Positions 17,374 to 26,521 are shown, counted from the stretch's first letter. The stretch: DNA of 64,000 nt from Streptomyces beigongshangae (GCF_019710745.1 NZ_JAHKJW010000017.1:62001-126000), one strand, 5' to 3'. A program made the numbers and translations. The notes: generated by a model from the letters alone, not told the origin.

Positions 17374-17561
17374 CCGGGGCTTCGCCGCCCCGGCCCGCGA
17401 GGGACCGCCGCCCCGGATGCCGTCCGCGGGTCCGGATGCCGTCCGCGGGCCCGGCGAGGGCTGGTCGCGCGGTTCCCCGCGTCCCTGGAGGGCCCCTGCC
17501 CCGCCCCCGGCCGGCGTTCATAGCACCTGACACTGCGTAACGCATGCCGGAACACGCCCTG

Positions 17562-17567
17562 TAGCCT
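17562..17567 (+). promoter_or_regulatory. -10 box of the ndk promoter
   Basis: TAGCCT matches the TASSST -10 consensus, 38 nt before the ndk start; a ribosome binding site GAAGGAG lies in the resulting leader. The -35 is not obvious. Confidence 0.4.
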
Positions 17568-17605
17568 CGTCATCCGCACATCCGTGACCCGAAGGAGCCA
17601 CCACC

Positions 17606-18019
17606 GTGAGCCAGCGCACCCTCGTCCTCCTCAAGCCCGACGCGGTCCGTCGCGGCCTGACCGGCGAGATCATCAGCCGTATCGAGCGCAAGGCCGGCTG
17701 GCAGATCACCGCGCTGGAACTGCGCACCCTGGACCAGGACACGCTGGAGCAGCACTACGGCGAGCACAAGGGCAAGCCCTTCTACGAGCCGCTGGTCGAC
17801 TTCATGGCCTCCGGCCCGGTCGTGGCGCTGGTCGTCGAGGGGGAGCGCGTCATCGAGGGCGTACGGGCGCTCGCGGGCCCGACCGACCCGATCGCCGCCG
17901 CCCCCGGTTCCATCCGCGGTGACTTCGGTGTGATCGTCCGCGAGAACCTGATCCACGCCTCGGACTCCGAGGAGTCCGCCGAGCGCGAGATGAAGATCTT
18001 CTTCCCCGGCCTCGCCTGA
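17606..18019 (+). CDS. ndk: Nucleoside diphosphate kinase
   Basis: A 137-residue kinase that moves the gamma phosphate from ATP to NDPs through a phosphohistidine. The active site is H117 in the NLIHASDS motif, and the N-terminal TLVLLKPDAVRRG and the RGDFG stretch are intact. Length and fold are standard. The GTG start is preceded by GAAGGAG at 8 nt. It lies between the folC-DUF4233 pair and mreB and has its own promoter. Confidence 0.97.
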   Translation: MSQRTLVLLKPDAVRRGLTGEIISRIERKAGWQITALELRTLDQDTLEQHYGEHKGKPFYEPLVDFMASGPVVALVVEGERVIEGVRALAGPTDPIAAAPGSIRGDFGVIVRENLIHASDSEESAEREMKIFFPGLA

Positions 18020-18088
18020 CCGGCTCGGCTGCGCGACCCGCCCGCGCGGGGGTCCCGTGGCCAAGCCGCGGTGAAAATCTTCTGAAGC

Positions 18089-18101
18089 CTTGTCAGACAA
18101 G
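18089..18101. promoter_or_regulatory. Short palindrome in the mreB upstream region
   Basis: CTTGTC-A-GACAAG is a perfect 6+1+6 inverted repeat about 250 bp upstream of mreB. Its position suits an operator, but no regulator can be named. Confidence 0.3.
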
Positions 18102-18157
18102 TAGGTGTCCGGCCCACGGTCCCGCAGAATGGTGGATGTTCACCGGCGCACGCGTGC

Positions 18158-18185
18158 CGATCGGGGGAACGGATTCCCCCGATCG
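18158..18185. terminator. Hairpin between ndk and mreB
   Basis: CGATCGGGGGAA pairs with TTCCCCCGATCG around a CGGA loop (12 bp). It lies 138 nt after ndk and 166 nt before mreB, so it may terminate ndk or lie in a long mreB leader. The rest of the 332-bp ndk-mreB gap shows a TACGAT -10-like box at 18264-18269. Confidence 0.5.
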
Positions 18186-18351
18186 CCCGTCTCCAGGAGC
18201 GGGGCCGCGCGTCGTACGGTGACAATGGCGGAGACCCTCGCGCAGTGTTCGTGCAGGCGAGACTACGATGGAGTCTTCACGTCACAGCGCTCACCCTCGC
18301 CGTCCTGAAAAGCCATAAAAAGCTCCACTTGGGAAGGCCAGACGAATCCTG

Positions 18352-19383
18352 ATGGGGAACTCAATGTCGTTCATCGGCCGTGACATGGCTGTCGACCTCG
18401 GGACCGCCAACACGCTGGTGTACGTCAGGGGTCGCGGGATCGTACTCAACGAACCGTCCGTCGTCGCGATCAACACCAACACCGGTGGCATCCTCGCGGT
18501 CGGCGCGGAAGCGAAGAAGATGATCGGACGGACGCCGGGCAACATCGTCGCCGTGCGCCCGCTGAAGGACGGCGTCATCGCCGACTTCGAGATCACCGAG
18601 CGCATGCTCCGCTACTTCATCCTGAAGATCCACAAGCGGCGCTACCTCGCCCGTCCCCGCGTCGTCGTCTGCGTGCCCTCCGGCATCACGGGCGTCGAGC
18701 GCCGCGCCGTCATCGAGGCGTCGTCCCAGGCCGGCGCCCGCCAGGTGCACATCATCGAGGAGCCGATGGCCGCGGCCATCGGCTCCGGCCTGCCGGTCCA
18801 CGAGGCCACGGGCAACATGGTGGTGGACATCGGCGGCGGCACCACCGAGGTCGCGGTCATCTCGCTCGGCGGGATCGTCACCGCACAGTCCATCCGCGTG
18901 GCCGGCGACGAGCTGGACAACGCGATCATCCAGCACATCAAGAAGGAGTACTCGCTCCTCCTCGGTGAGCGGACGGCCGAGCAGATCAAGATCACCATCG
19001 GTTCCGCGTACGACCTCGACACCGACGAGCACACCGAGATCCGCGGCCGGGACCTGGTCTCCGGCCTCCCGAAGACCGTCGTCATCTCGGCGGCCGAGGT
19101 CCGCAAGGCGATCGAGGAACCGGTCAACGCGATCGTCGACGCCGTCAAGACCACCCTCGACAAGTGCCCGCCGGAGCTGTCCGGCGACGTCATGGACCGC
19201 GGGATCGTCCTGACCGGCGGCGGCGCCCTGCTGCGCGGCCTCGACGAGCGGCTGCGCCGCGAGACGGGCATGCCGATCCACATCGCCGAGGACCCGCTGG
19301 ACAGCGTGGCGCTCGGCTCCGGCAAGTGCGTCGAGGAGTTTGAGGCGCTCCAGCAGGTGCTGGACGCGCAGCCACGCAGATGA
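18352..19383 (+). CDS. mreB: Rod shape-determining protein MreB, actin homologue
   Basis: A 343-residue bacterial actin. In Streptomyces it works mainly in spore wall synthesis rather than hyphal tip growth. The phosphate-1 motif DLGTANTLVY, phosphate-2 VVDIGGGTTEVAV and adenosine-binding LTGGGALLRGLDE motifs are all present. Two starts are possible: ATG 18352 (MGNSMSF) and ATG 18364 (MSFIGRD). GGGGAA at 18354-18359 would serve only the second, while GGAAGG at about 18332 is 14 nt from the first. A hairpin separates it from mreC, so mreB can be transcribed alone. Confidence 0.96.
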   Translation: MGNSMSFIGRDMAVDLGTANTLVYVRGRGIVLNEPSVVAINTNTGGILAVGAEAKKMIGRTPGNIVAVRPLKDGVIADFEITERMLRYFILKIHKRRYLARPRVVVCVPSGITGVERRAVIEASSQAGARQVHIIEEPMAAAIGSGLPVHEATGNMVVDIGGGTTEVAVISLGGIVTAQSIRVAGDELDNAIIQHIKKEYSLLLGERTAEQIKITIGSAYDLDTDEHTEIRGRDLVSGLPKTVVISAAEVRKAIEEPVNAIVDAVKTTLDKCPPELSGDVMDRGIVLTGGGALLRGLDERLRRETGMPIHIAEDPLDSVALGSGKCVEEFEALQQVLDAQPRR

Positions 19384-19398
19384 CGTAACTCTTCGATT

Positions 19399-19432
19399 CC
19401 GCCGTACGAGATGATCTCCTCTCGTACGGCGG
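19399..19432 (+). terminator. Hairpin between mreB and mreC
   Basis: CCGCCGTACGAGA pairs with TCTCGTACGGCGG around TGATCTCC (13 bp), starting 16 nt after mreB. It is a likely terminator or attenuator that reduces mreCD-pbp2-rodA expression relative to mreB. Confidence 0.7.
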
Positions 19433-19562
19433 ATCGTTGATATCGAGGCATAAGCTCCCCCTACCACCCGCGGGCCACGCCCTCCGGGCGCTCCGGGGTT
19501 CTTCGGGACCCAGGTGGGTGGGTCATACATGAATTCCGACGAGGAAGGCACGGCCGTCGCAC

Positions 19563-20507
19563 GTGAGGGACACACGAGAGAGCCGGCTGCTCCTGGTGCT
19601 GCTGATCGCCATCGCGTTCGCCTTGATCACGGTGGACATCCGCGGGGGTGAGGACTCCCCGGTCGACGGCGCCCGCCGCGGCGCCGCCACGGTCTTCGGC
19701 CCGATCGAGGACGGGGTGGCCACCGCCGTCGACCCCGTCGGCAACGCGATCCAGGCCGTGCGGGACTCCGGTGACCGCCACGACCGCCTCACCCGACTGG
19801 AGCGCGACAACGCCGAGTTGAAGGCGAAGCTGGGCAGCGACGAGCGCAACCGCAGCCGTGGCGCGCAGCTCGACAAGATGCTCAAGACGGCGGGCGCCGG
19901 GCGGTACGGCATCAAGGGCGCCGAAGTCATCGCCATAGGCGCGGCCCAGGGCTTCTCCTGGACCGTCACCATCGACGCCGGCGCGAACGACGGCATCGAG
20001 CGCGACATGACCGTCCTCAACGGAGACGGACTGGTCGGCCGCGTCACCACCGTGGGGCCCAACACCGCCACCGTGCTGCTCGCCAACGACCCCGACTTCA
20101 CGGTCGGTACGCGCATGGAGTCCACCGACGAACTCGGCTTCGCCTCCGGCCAGGGCGACCGCCCGCTGCGCGTGGAACTGCTCAACGGCAAGGCCAAGAT
20201 CAAGAAGGGCGACCGGCTGGTCACCTTCGGCTCCCAGGCCGACAAGCCGTTCGTGCCCGGCGTCCCCGTCGGCACGGTCTCCCGCGTCGACCCCTCCGGC
20301 GGCGACCTGACCCGCACGATCCACGTCACACCGTTCGTGGCCTTCTCCAAGCTCGACGTCGTCGGCGTCGTCGTCCAGGCCCCGCGCAAGGACCCGCGCG
20401 ACACGGTGCTGCCGGCCGCGCCCAAGCCCACACCCAGGCCGACCGTGACCGTGACGGTCACGCCCTCGGCGGGCGCGCCCGCCGACGGCCTGCAGCAAGA
20501 GCAGTAG
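19563..20507 (+). CDS. mreC: Rod shape-determining protein MreC
   Basis: A 314-residue bitopic protein of the elongasome scaffold. A single N-terminal membrane helix (residues about 9-24, LLLVLLIAIAFALITVD) precedes a coiled coil (about 62-90, HDRLTRLERDNAELKAKL) and the extracytoplasmic beta-rich MreC core with VTIDAGANDGIERDM and NGDGLVGRV. The C-terminus has a Pro/Thr-rich tail. It links MreB and MreD to PBP2 outside the membrane. The GTG start lies 13 bp upstream of the family's usual first helix. mreD follows after 13 bp, indicating one operon with mreD, pbp2 and rodA. Confidence 0.95.
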   Translation: MRDTRESRLLLVLLIAIAFALITVDIRGGEDSPVDGARRGAATVFGPIEDGVATAVDPVGNAIQAVRDSGDRHDRLTRLERDNAELKAKLGSDERNRSRGAQLDKMLKTAGAGRYGIKGAEVIAIGAAQGFSWTVTIDAGANDGIERDMTVLNGDGLVGRVTTVGPNTATVLLANDPDFTVGTRMESTDELGFASGQGDRPLRVELLNGKAKIKKGDRLVTFGSQADKPFVPGVPVGTVSRVDPSGGDLTRTIHVTPFVAFSKLDVVGVVVQAPRKDPRDTVLPAAPKPTPRPTVTVTVTPSAGAPADGLQQEQ

Positions 20508-20520
20508 GAGCTGATCCCCC

Positions 20521-21192
20521 ATGCGCTTCAACCGAATGCTGCTCTCCACGGCCCTGGTGGTCGTCGCCCTGGTGGTCCAGGTCAGCGTCCTCGCCCGCCT
20601 GCACCTGCCGGGCGCCGTACCGGACCTCCTGCTGCTCACCGTCCTCGGCCTCGCCCTGGTCTACGGCCACGTCGGCGGCGCCCTCGTCGGCTTCGGCGCC
20701 GGTCTGCTCGCCGACCTGGCCCCGCCCGCCGACCACGCCGCCGGGCGCTACGCCCTCGTGCTGTGCGTCATCGGCTACCTCGCCGGACTCGCCAAGCCCG
20801 ACAACGGCCAGCTCAAGTCCGCGACCGGCCCCATGGCCGTGGTGGTGGCCGCCGCGGTCGGCTCCACCCTCCTGTACGCGGGGGTGGGCGCCCTCGTCGG
20901 GGACACCGCCGCCCGCCATGTCGGCCTGGGCAACCTGCTGTTCACCGCGGCCCTGTACGACCTGCTGCTCGCCCCGTTCGTGGTCCCCGGGATCATGGCG
21001 CTGGCCCGGCGCGCGGAGAACGACCCGCTCGCCGACACCGGCGGCTCCGCGAAGTCGGCCGACGTCGCCCCGGGCCTGCTGTCCTCCGGCACGGGCCTGA
21101 GCGTCGGCGGCCGGCGCGGCGGACTGAAGGCGAAGGCCGCCAAGGCCCGGATGGCCCGCGCGGGACGCATCAAGGGGGTCAAGCGGCTGTGA
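20521..21192 (+). CDS. mreD: Rod shape-determining protein MreD
   Basis: A 223-residue integral membrane protein with about five or six helices, the third Mre component. The N-terminus MRFNRMLLSTALVVVALVVQ starts with a membrane helix, and LHLPGAVPDLLLLTVLGLAL is typical of MreD. It is longer than E. coli MreD (162 residues) because of a cytoplasmic C-terminal tail of about 55 residues that is strongly basic (KAKAAKARMARAGRIKGVKR). The ATG is preceded by AGGAGCTGATCCCC. pbp2 follows after 104 bp that contain simple CACCGGACGGGCCGCAC-type repeats. Confidence 0.93.
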   Translation: MRFNRMLLSTALVVVALVVQVSVLARLHLPGAVPDLLLLTVLGLALVYGHVGGALVGFGAGLLADLAPPADHAAGRYALVLCVIGYLAGLAKPDNGQLKSATGPMAVVVAAAVGSTLLYAGVGALVGDTAARHVGLGNLLFTAALYDLLLAPFVVPGIMALARRAENDPLADTGGSAKSADVAPGLLSSGTGLSVGGRRGGLKAKAAKARMARAGRIKGVKRL

Positions 21193-21296
21193 CGACCGCG
21201 CCCACCGCACCGGCCCACCGGACGGGCCGCACGACGGCGGCCCACCGGACGGGCCGCACCGCACCGGCACACCGAACGAGCTGAGGGAGGGAAGCA
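21193..21296 (+). repeat. Short imperfect repeats in the mreD-pbp2 gap
   Basis: Between 21205 and 21285 the unit GCCCACCGGACGGGCCGCAC recurs twice almost exactly, with further partial copies. The gap is otherwise a normal ribosome binding site spacer for pbp2 (GAGGGAGG ahead of GTG). Confidence 0.45.
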
Positions 21297-23570
21297 GTGA
21301 CCAACATCCCCGAGACCGGCCGGACCCCGCGGGTCCAGATCCGGCTCGTCGTCATCCAGATCCTCGTACTGTCCCTCCTCGGCACCCTCGGCGGACGCCT
21401 CTGGTACCTCCAGATCCGCAACGGCGACGAGTACGCCAAGGAGGCATCCGGCAACCACGTCCAGCAGGTCGTCAGCCCCGCCGTGCGCGGCTCGATCCTG
21501 GACGCCCGCGGGGTGCCGATCGCCGACAACGAGACCCGCCTCGTGGTCTCCGCGTCCCGGACCGACCTGATGAAGATGAAGGACGACGGCGACGCCGTCC
21601 TCACCAAGCTCGCGGCCGTCCTCGGCATGAAGACCTCGGACGTGCTGGACAAGGTCCGGCTGTGCGACTCCAAGACACCGCAGCCCTGCTGGAACGGCTC
21701 GCCCTACCAGCCCATCCCCATCACCGACGAGGCCACGCCCAAGCAGGCCCTGCAGATCCGCGAGCGCGCCGAGGACTTCCCCGGCATCACCGCCGAGCCG
21801 CAGGCCGTCCGCCGCTACGCCGCCCCCGGCGGGGCCAACACGGCCCAGGTCCTCGGCTACCTCTCGCCCGTCACCGACGAGGAGATCACCAAGGCCGAGC
21901 ACACCGACTCGCCGTACCTGCGCTCCGACCAGGTGGGCCGCTCGGGCCTGGAGCGCCAGTACGACAAGGAACTGCGCGGCAAGGCGGGCGTCACCCGCTA
22001 CGAGGTCGACAACCTCGGCCGCGTCATCGGCCAGGCCGAGAGCGACAAGGCCCAGCCCGGCGCGAACGTCGTCACCAGCATCGACTCCCGCGTCCAGCGC
22101 GTCGCCGAGTACGAGCTGAACGAGGCCATGAAGGACGCCCGCAAGGAGCACGACAGGAACACCGGGGTGAACTACAAGGCCGACTCCGGCGCCGTGGTCG
22201 TCATGGAGAACGCGACCGGCCGCGTCGTGTCGATGGCCTCCAACCCGTCGTACGACCCGAACGCCTGGGTCGGCGGCATCTCCGGCAAGGACTACACCCG
22301 GCTCACCGGCAAGGAGTCCAACTACCCGCTCCTGAACCGCGCCATCCAGGGCCAGTCGGCCCCCGGCTCGGTCTTCAAGGTCATCTCGACGGCCGCCGCC
22401 ATAAAGGCCGGCTACTCCTTCAACGGGCCCTACCAGTGCGGCGCCTCGTACTCCATCGGCGGCCAGGTCTTCAAGAACTTCGAGTCCAAGGGGTACGGCC
22501 CGATCAGCCTCGGCCGCGCCCTGGAGGTCTCCTGCGACACCGTCTTCTACAGCCTCGCCCACGAGCAGTGGAAGAAGGACGGCGGCATCAAGCCGAAGAA
22601 GGACGCCAAGGACTGGTTCTACCGGACCGCCCACCAGTTCGGCCTCGGCAAGGAGACCGGCATCGACCTGCCCAACGAGGTCACCGGCCGCGTCCCCGAC
22701 CGCCGGTGGAAGCAGGACTACTGGAAGGCCAACAAGGACGCCTGGTGCAAGTACGGCAAGAAGGGCGGCTCGTACGCCCAGCAGATCGCGTACGAGAACT
22801 GCCTCGAAGGCAACAGGATGCGCGCCGGTGACTCCGTCAACTACTCGATCGGCCAGGGCGACACCCTCGTCACCCCGATCCAGATGGCGACGATCTACGG
22901 GGCCATCGCCAACGGCGGCACGCTCTACGACCCGACCGTCGGCAAGGCGATCATCAGCGCGGACGGCAGGAACGTCCAGGAGATCAAGCCGAGGTCGCAC
23001 GGCAGGCTGCCGATGTCGAAGCAGACCCGCGACGAGATAGACGGTGCCCTGGAAGGGGTCGCGACCCGGGGATCGGCCGCCTGGAGGTTCGGCGGCTGGC
23101 CGCAGGACGAGATCCCGATGCACGCCAAGACGGGTACGGCCGAGGTCTACGGCAAGCAGACCACCTCGTGGTTCACCACGTACACCAAGGAGTACACGGT
23201 CGTCATGACCATCTCCCAGGGTGGTACCGGTTCCGGCGCCTCGGCCCCCGCCGTGCGCAAGATCTACAACGCGCTGTACGGCGTCTCCGAGGACGGCGAG
23301 ATCGACAGGAGGAAGGCGCTGCTGCCCACGCCGCAGAAGAGCCTGCCGAAGATCGGGAAGGACGGGTCGATCGACGCCCCGAAGGTCGGGGTCTACCCGC
23401 CGAAGGACGAGGAGCAGGCCACCGGGGAAGTGCAGCAGCAGGTGGCGTACGAAGGCCCGGCCGCCACCGTGCCCGCCTCCGGCACCGCCACCGACCGGGC
23501 CGCCCGCAGGCGCTCGGCGCGCCCCGGGAACCCGAAGAACCCCAAAAAGGGGCGGAGGTCGCTCGTATGA
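21297..23570 (+). CDS. pbp2: Penicillin-binding protein 2, elongasome transpeptidase
   Basis: A 757-residue class B PBP that cross-links peptidoglycan together with RodA; also called mrdA. A short cytoplasmic N-terminus and one membrane helix (about 19-38) are followed by the PBP dimerisation domain and the transpeptidase domain. Catalytic motifs are SVFK (S358-K361), SCD (from S412) and KTG (K611-G613), the SCD variant matching the SSD of E. coli PBP2. The insertion with three cysteines near residues 480-510 and a Lys/Pro-rich C-terminal tail (after about residue 690) are actinobacterial features. The ATG of rodA overlaps its stop codon (ATGA). Confidence 0.95.
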   Translation: MTNIPETGRTPRVQIRLVVIQILVLSLLGTLGGRLWYLQIRNGDEYAKEASGNHVQQVVSPAVRGSILDARGVPIADNETRLVVSASRTDLMKMKDDGDAVLTKLAAVLGMKTSDVLDKVRLCDSKTPQPCWNGSPYQPIPITDEATPKQALQIRERAEDFPGITAEPQAVRRYAAPGGANTAQVLGYLSPVTDEEITKAEHTDSPYLRSDQVGRSGLERQYDKELRGKAGVTRYEVDNLGRVIGQAESDKAQPGANVVTSIDSRVQRVAEYELNEAMKDARKEHDRNTGVNYKADSGAVVVMENATGRVVSMASNPSYDPNAWVGGISGKDYTRLTGKESNYPLLNRAIQGQSAPGSVFKVISTAAAIKAGYSFNGPYQCGASYSIGGQVFKNFESKGYGPISLGRALEVSCDTVFYSLAHEQWKKDGGIKPKKDAKDWFYRTAHQFGLGKETGIDLPNEVTGRVPDRRWKQDYWKANKDAWCKYGKKGGSYAQQIAYENCLEGNRMRAGDSVNYSIGQGDTLVTPIQMATIYGAIANGGTLYDPTVGKAIISADGRNVQEIKPRSHGRLPMSKQTRDEIDGALEGVATRGSAAWRFGGWPQDEIPMHAKTGTAEVYGKQTTSWFTTYTKEYTVVMTISQGGTGSGASAPAVRKIYNALYGVSEDGEIDRRKALLPTPQKSLPKIGKDGSIDAPKVGVYPPKDEEQATGEVQQQVAYEGPAATVPASGTATDRAARRRSARPGNPKNPKKGRRSLV

Positions 23571-24766
23571 CCGGCGCGCACGGCTTCTCCGTCTCCGGGT
23601 ACGGTCCCGAACGCGCCGGCTGGACCCGGCTGTTCGCCCGCGACTCCCTGGCCCGCAGACTCGACTGGCCGATACTGTTCTCGGCCCTCGCGCTCTCCTT
23701 CATCGGCGCGGCCCTCGTCTACTCGGCGACCCGCAACCGCACCGAGCTCAACCAGGGCGACCCGTACTACTTCCTGTTCCGGCACCTGCTCAACACCGGC
23801 ATCGGCTTCGCCCTGATGATCGGCACGGTCTGGCTGGGCCACCGCACCCTGCGCACGGCCGTACCGATCCTGTACGGCATCTCCGTGCTGCTGGTCCTGC
23901 TGGTGCTGACCCCGCTCGGCGCGACCATCAACGGCGCGCACGCGTGGATCGTCATCGGCGGCGGCTTCTCGCTCCAGCCCTCCGAGTTCGTGAAGATCAC
24001 GATCATCCTGGGCATGGCGATGCTGCTCGCGGCCCGGGTCGACGCGGGCGACAAACCGCACCCCGACCACCGCACGGTCCTGCAGGCGCTGGGCCTGGCC
24101 GTCGTACCGATACTGGTCGTCCTGCTCATGCCCGACCTCGGCTCGGTCATGGTCATGGTGATCATCGTGCTGGGGGTGCTGCTCGCCTCCGGCGCCTCCA
24201 ACCGCTGGATCTTCGGCCTGATCGGGACGGGCGCGCTCGGGGCGGTCGCGGTCTGGCAACTCAAGATCCTCGACGAGTACCAGATCAACCGCTTCGCCGC
24301 GTTCGCCAACCCCGAGCTCGACCCGGCCGGCGTCGGCTACAACACCAACCAGGCGCGGATCGCGATCGGCTCCGGCGGCCTGTTCGGCACCGGCCTCGGC
24401 AAGGGCTCGCAGACCACCGGCCAGTTCGTGCCCGAGCAGCAGACGGACTTCGTCTTCACCGTCGCGGGCGAGGAACTCGGCTTCGTCGGCGCCGGGCTCA
24501 TCCTGGTCCTGCTCGGCGTCGTCCTGTGGCGGGCCTGCCGCATCGCCCGCGAGACGACCGAGCTGTACGGCACGATCGTCGCCGCCGGGATCATCGCCTG
24601 GTTCGCCTTCCAGTCCTTCGAGAACGTCGGGATGACCCTCGGCATCATGCCGGTCGCGGGCCTGCCCCTGCCCTTCGTCTCGTACGGAGGTTCGTCGATG
24701 TTCGCGGTGTGGGTGGCGGTGGGGCTGCTGCAGTCGATCAGGGTGCAGCGACCCATGTCGGCGTGA
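23567..24766 (+). CDS. rodA: RodA/FtsW-type peptidoglycan polymerase
   Basis: A 399-residue SEDS-family glycosyltransferase with ten membrane helices. It polymerises lipid II and is paired with PBP2; the Streptomyces gene has been called sfr. The conserved loop containing PELDPAGVGYNTNQARIAIG and the SEDS signature GLPLPFVSYGGSSM are present. The ATG overlaps the pbp2 stop (ATGA), fixing the start at 23567; longer in-frame readings run inside pbp2. The gene ends the mre operon and is followed by a strong hairpin. Confidence 0.95.
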   Translation: MTGAHGFSVSGYGPERAGWTRLFARDSLARRLDWPILFSALALSFIGAALVYSATRNRTELNQGDPYYFLFRHLLNTGIGFALMIGTVWLGHRTLRTAVPILYGISVLLVLLVLTPLGATINGAHAWIVIGGGFSLQPSEFVKITIILGMAMLLAARVDAGDKPHPDHRTVLQALGLAVVPILVVLLMPDLGSVMVMVIIVLGVLLASGASNRWIFGLIGTGALGAVAVWQLKILDEYQINRFAAFANPELDPAGVGYNTNQARIAIGSGGLFGTGLGKGSQTTGQFVPEQQTDFVFTVAGEELGFVGAGLILVLLGVVLWRACRIARETTELYGTIVAAGIIAWFAFQSFENVGMTLGIMPVAGLPLPFVSYGGSSMFAVWVAVGLLQSIRVQRPMSA

Positions 24767-24782
24767 GCGTTCCACCGGGTTC

Positions 24783-24818
24783 CCGCGCCCCCTGCGGGGC
24801 GCCCCGCAGGGGGCGCGG
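24783..24818 (+). terminator. Terminator of the mreCD-pbp2-rodA operon
   Basis: A 36-nt perfect palindrome with arms CCGCGCCCCCTGCGGGGC begins 16 nt after rodA and is followed by TTTCCCCC. Confidence 0.8.
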
Positions 24819-24841
24819 TTTCCCCCACCGCTCCCGGGGCC

Positions 24842-24853
24842 TAGATTCAGGTC
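24842..24853 (+). promoter_or_regulatory. Leaderless promoter of the CYTH-CHAD gene
   Basis: TTTCCC (24819-24824), 17 nt, then TAGATT (24842-24847) and 6 nt (CAGGTC) precede the ATG; no ribosome binding site is present. Confidence 0.5.
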
Positions 24854-26377
24854 ATGGTGGACACGAAGCGGGAGATTGAGCGCAAGTACGAAGCCGGCGC
24901 CGACACGGGACTGTCGAACCTGTCGGATCTGCCGGACCTGACCCGGGTCCGGGGCGTCTCGGCCGTCGTCGACCGGGGCGCCGTCGAACTCGACGCGACC
25001 TACTACGACACGACGGACCAGCGCCTCGCCGCCGCGTCCCTCACCCTGCGCCGCCGCACCGGCGGCCACGACGCCGGCTGGCACCTGAAACTCCCCGTCT
25101 CCGACGGAGTGCGGGACGAGATCCACGCCCCGCTGTCCGACACCGTGCCGCCCGCCCTCACCGGCCTCGTCCGCTCCCGTACGCGCGACGCCGAACTGGT
25201 CCCCGTCGTCCGGCTGCGCTCGGCCCGCGACGTCCGCCACCTCGTCGACGAGTCCGGCGGCCTGCTCGCCGAGATCAGCCTCGACCACGTACGCGCCGAA
25301 CGGCTCAGCGGCGGCGACGGCACCACCGCGTGGACCGAGATCGAGGTCGAGCTGGCGGACGACGGCGACCCCGCCCTCCTCGACAAGGTCGACAAGAGAC
25401 TCCGCAAGGCCGGTGTCTCCCGCTCGGCGTCCTCGTCCAAGCTGGCCAGGGCGCTGAGCGAGACGGGCCGCAGGCCGCGCAAGGAGGCCGTCGTGGCGGC
25501 GGCGCCGGTCACCGCGGGCGACCACGTCCTCGCGTACGTCCGGGCCCAGCGCGACGCGATCGTCGCGCTCGACCCGGCCGTCCGGCGCGACGTCCACGAC
25601 GCCGTGCACAGCATGCGCGTCGCCACCCGCCGGCTGCGCAGCACCTTCCGCTCGTACGGCGCCGTCCTGGACCGGACCGTCACCGACCCGGTCCGCGACG
25701 AACTGAAGTGGCTGGCGGGGGAGCTGGGCGCCGACCGCGACCGCGAGGTCCTGACCGAGCGGCTCACGGCCGCCCTCGACGGCCTGCCGCGCCCCCTGTT
25801 CGCCGGACCCGTCCGCGACCGCCTGCGCACCTGGGCCCAGGCCAGCAGGTCCGGCTCCCGGCACCGTCTCGTCGCGGTCCTCGACGGCGGGCGCTACCTG
25901 GACCTCCTCACCACCCTCGACGCGCTGCTCGCCACCCCGCCGCTGCGGAACGCCGCCGCGGACACCACCGGGAAGACGCTCACGAGGACCGTCCGCAAGG
26001 ACTTCGCACAGCTCTCCGGCCTGGTCGGCGGAGCCGTCGGCCTGCCGCCCGGGGAGACCCGCGACCTCGCGATCCACGAGGCCCGCAAGAAGGCCAAGCG
26101 CACCCGCTACGCCGCCGAACTCGCCGCCCCCGTCCTCGGCGAACCCGCGAAGGAACTGGTGCGCGACATGAAGGCCCTCCAGAGCCTGCTCGGCGAGCAC
26201 CAGGACAGCGTGATGGCCAGGCGGGCACTGCGCGACCTGGCCGACCGGGCACACGCGGCGGGAGAGAGCGCCTTCACCTACGGCGTCCTGTACGGGCGCG
26301 AGGAGCACAGGGCCGCGACCGCCGAGGCCGCACTGCCGGAGACATGGGAGTCGATCCACGGCGAGAGCGCCTTCTAG
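24854..26377 (+). CDS. CYTH and CHAD domain protein
   Basis: A 507-residue protein with an N-terminal CYTH domain (residues about 1-200, signature EIERKYE at 7-13, plus the alternating charged strands of a triphosphate tunnel). A C-terminal CHAD domain (about 215-500) has the histidine-containing HSMRVATRRLRSTFRSYG and HEARKKAKRTRYAAE motifs. CYTH enzymes hydrolyse triphosphate-containing substrates and CHAD domains bind polyphosphate, so a role in polyphosphate binding or turnover is plausible. It is monocistronic, sits between the rodA terminator and the radical SAM pair, and appears to have a leaderless promoter. Confidence 0.92.
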   Translation: MVDTKREIERKYEAGADTGLSNLSDLPDLTRVRGVSAVVDRGAVELDATYYDTTDQRLAAASLTLRRRTGGHDAGWHLKLPVSDGVRDEIHAPLSDTVPPALTGLVRSRTRDAELVPVVRLRSARDVRHLVDESGGLLAEISLDHVRAERLSGGDGTTAWTEIEVELADDGDPALLDKVDKRLRKAGVSRSASSSKLARALSETGRRPRKEAVVAAAPVTAGDHVLAYVRAQRDAIVALDPAVRRDVHDAVHSMRVATRRLRSTFRSYGAVLDRTVTDPVRDELKWLAGELGADRDREVLTERLTAALDGLPRPLFAGPVRDRLRTWAQASRSGSRHRLVAVLDGGRYLDLLTTLDALLATPPLRNAAADTTGKTLTRTVRKDFAQLSGLVGGAVGLPPGETRDLAIHEARKKAKRTRYAAELAAPVLGEPAKELVRDMKALQSLLGEHQDSVMARRALRDLADRAHAAGESAFTYGVLYGREEHRAATAEAALPETWESIHGESAF

Positions 26378-26515
26378 GCGGAGCCGCGCCCTCCAAGGGG
26401 CGCGGGGGACCGCGCGCTCGGCCACGACGGACCCGCGGCCGCACGACGACCGGTGTCCGGCGGGTCCCGGGCGGCCGGGGCCCGGCAGGCGGACGAAGGG
26501 CACCCCCGGGCACGT

Positions 26516-26521
26516 TACGCT
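26516..26521 (+). promoter_or_regulatory. Possible -10 box for the radical SAM gene
   Basis: TACGCT fits the TASSST -10 consensus and would give a leader of about 33 nt; the -35 is weak. TTGACA and TTGTCA downstream form a small inverted repeat at 26522-26540. Confidence 0.35.

Noticed and set aside
18105..18308. 67-residue reading in the ndk-mreB gap
   Set aside because: Passes through the inverted repeat and has no ribosome binding site.
23393..26503. A 1036-residue minus-strand reading opposite rodA and the CYTH-CHAD gene
   Set aside because: Shadow of two well-defined plus-strand genes; no conserved domain.
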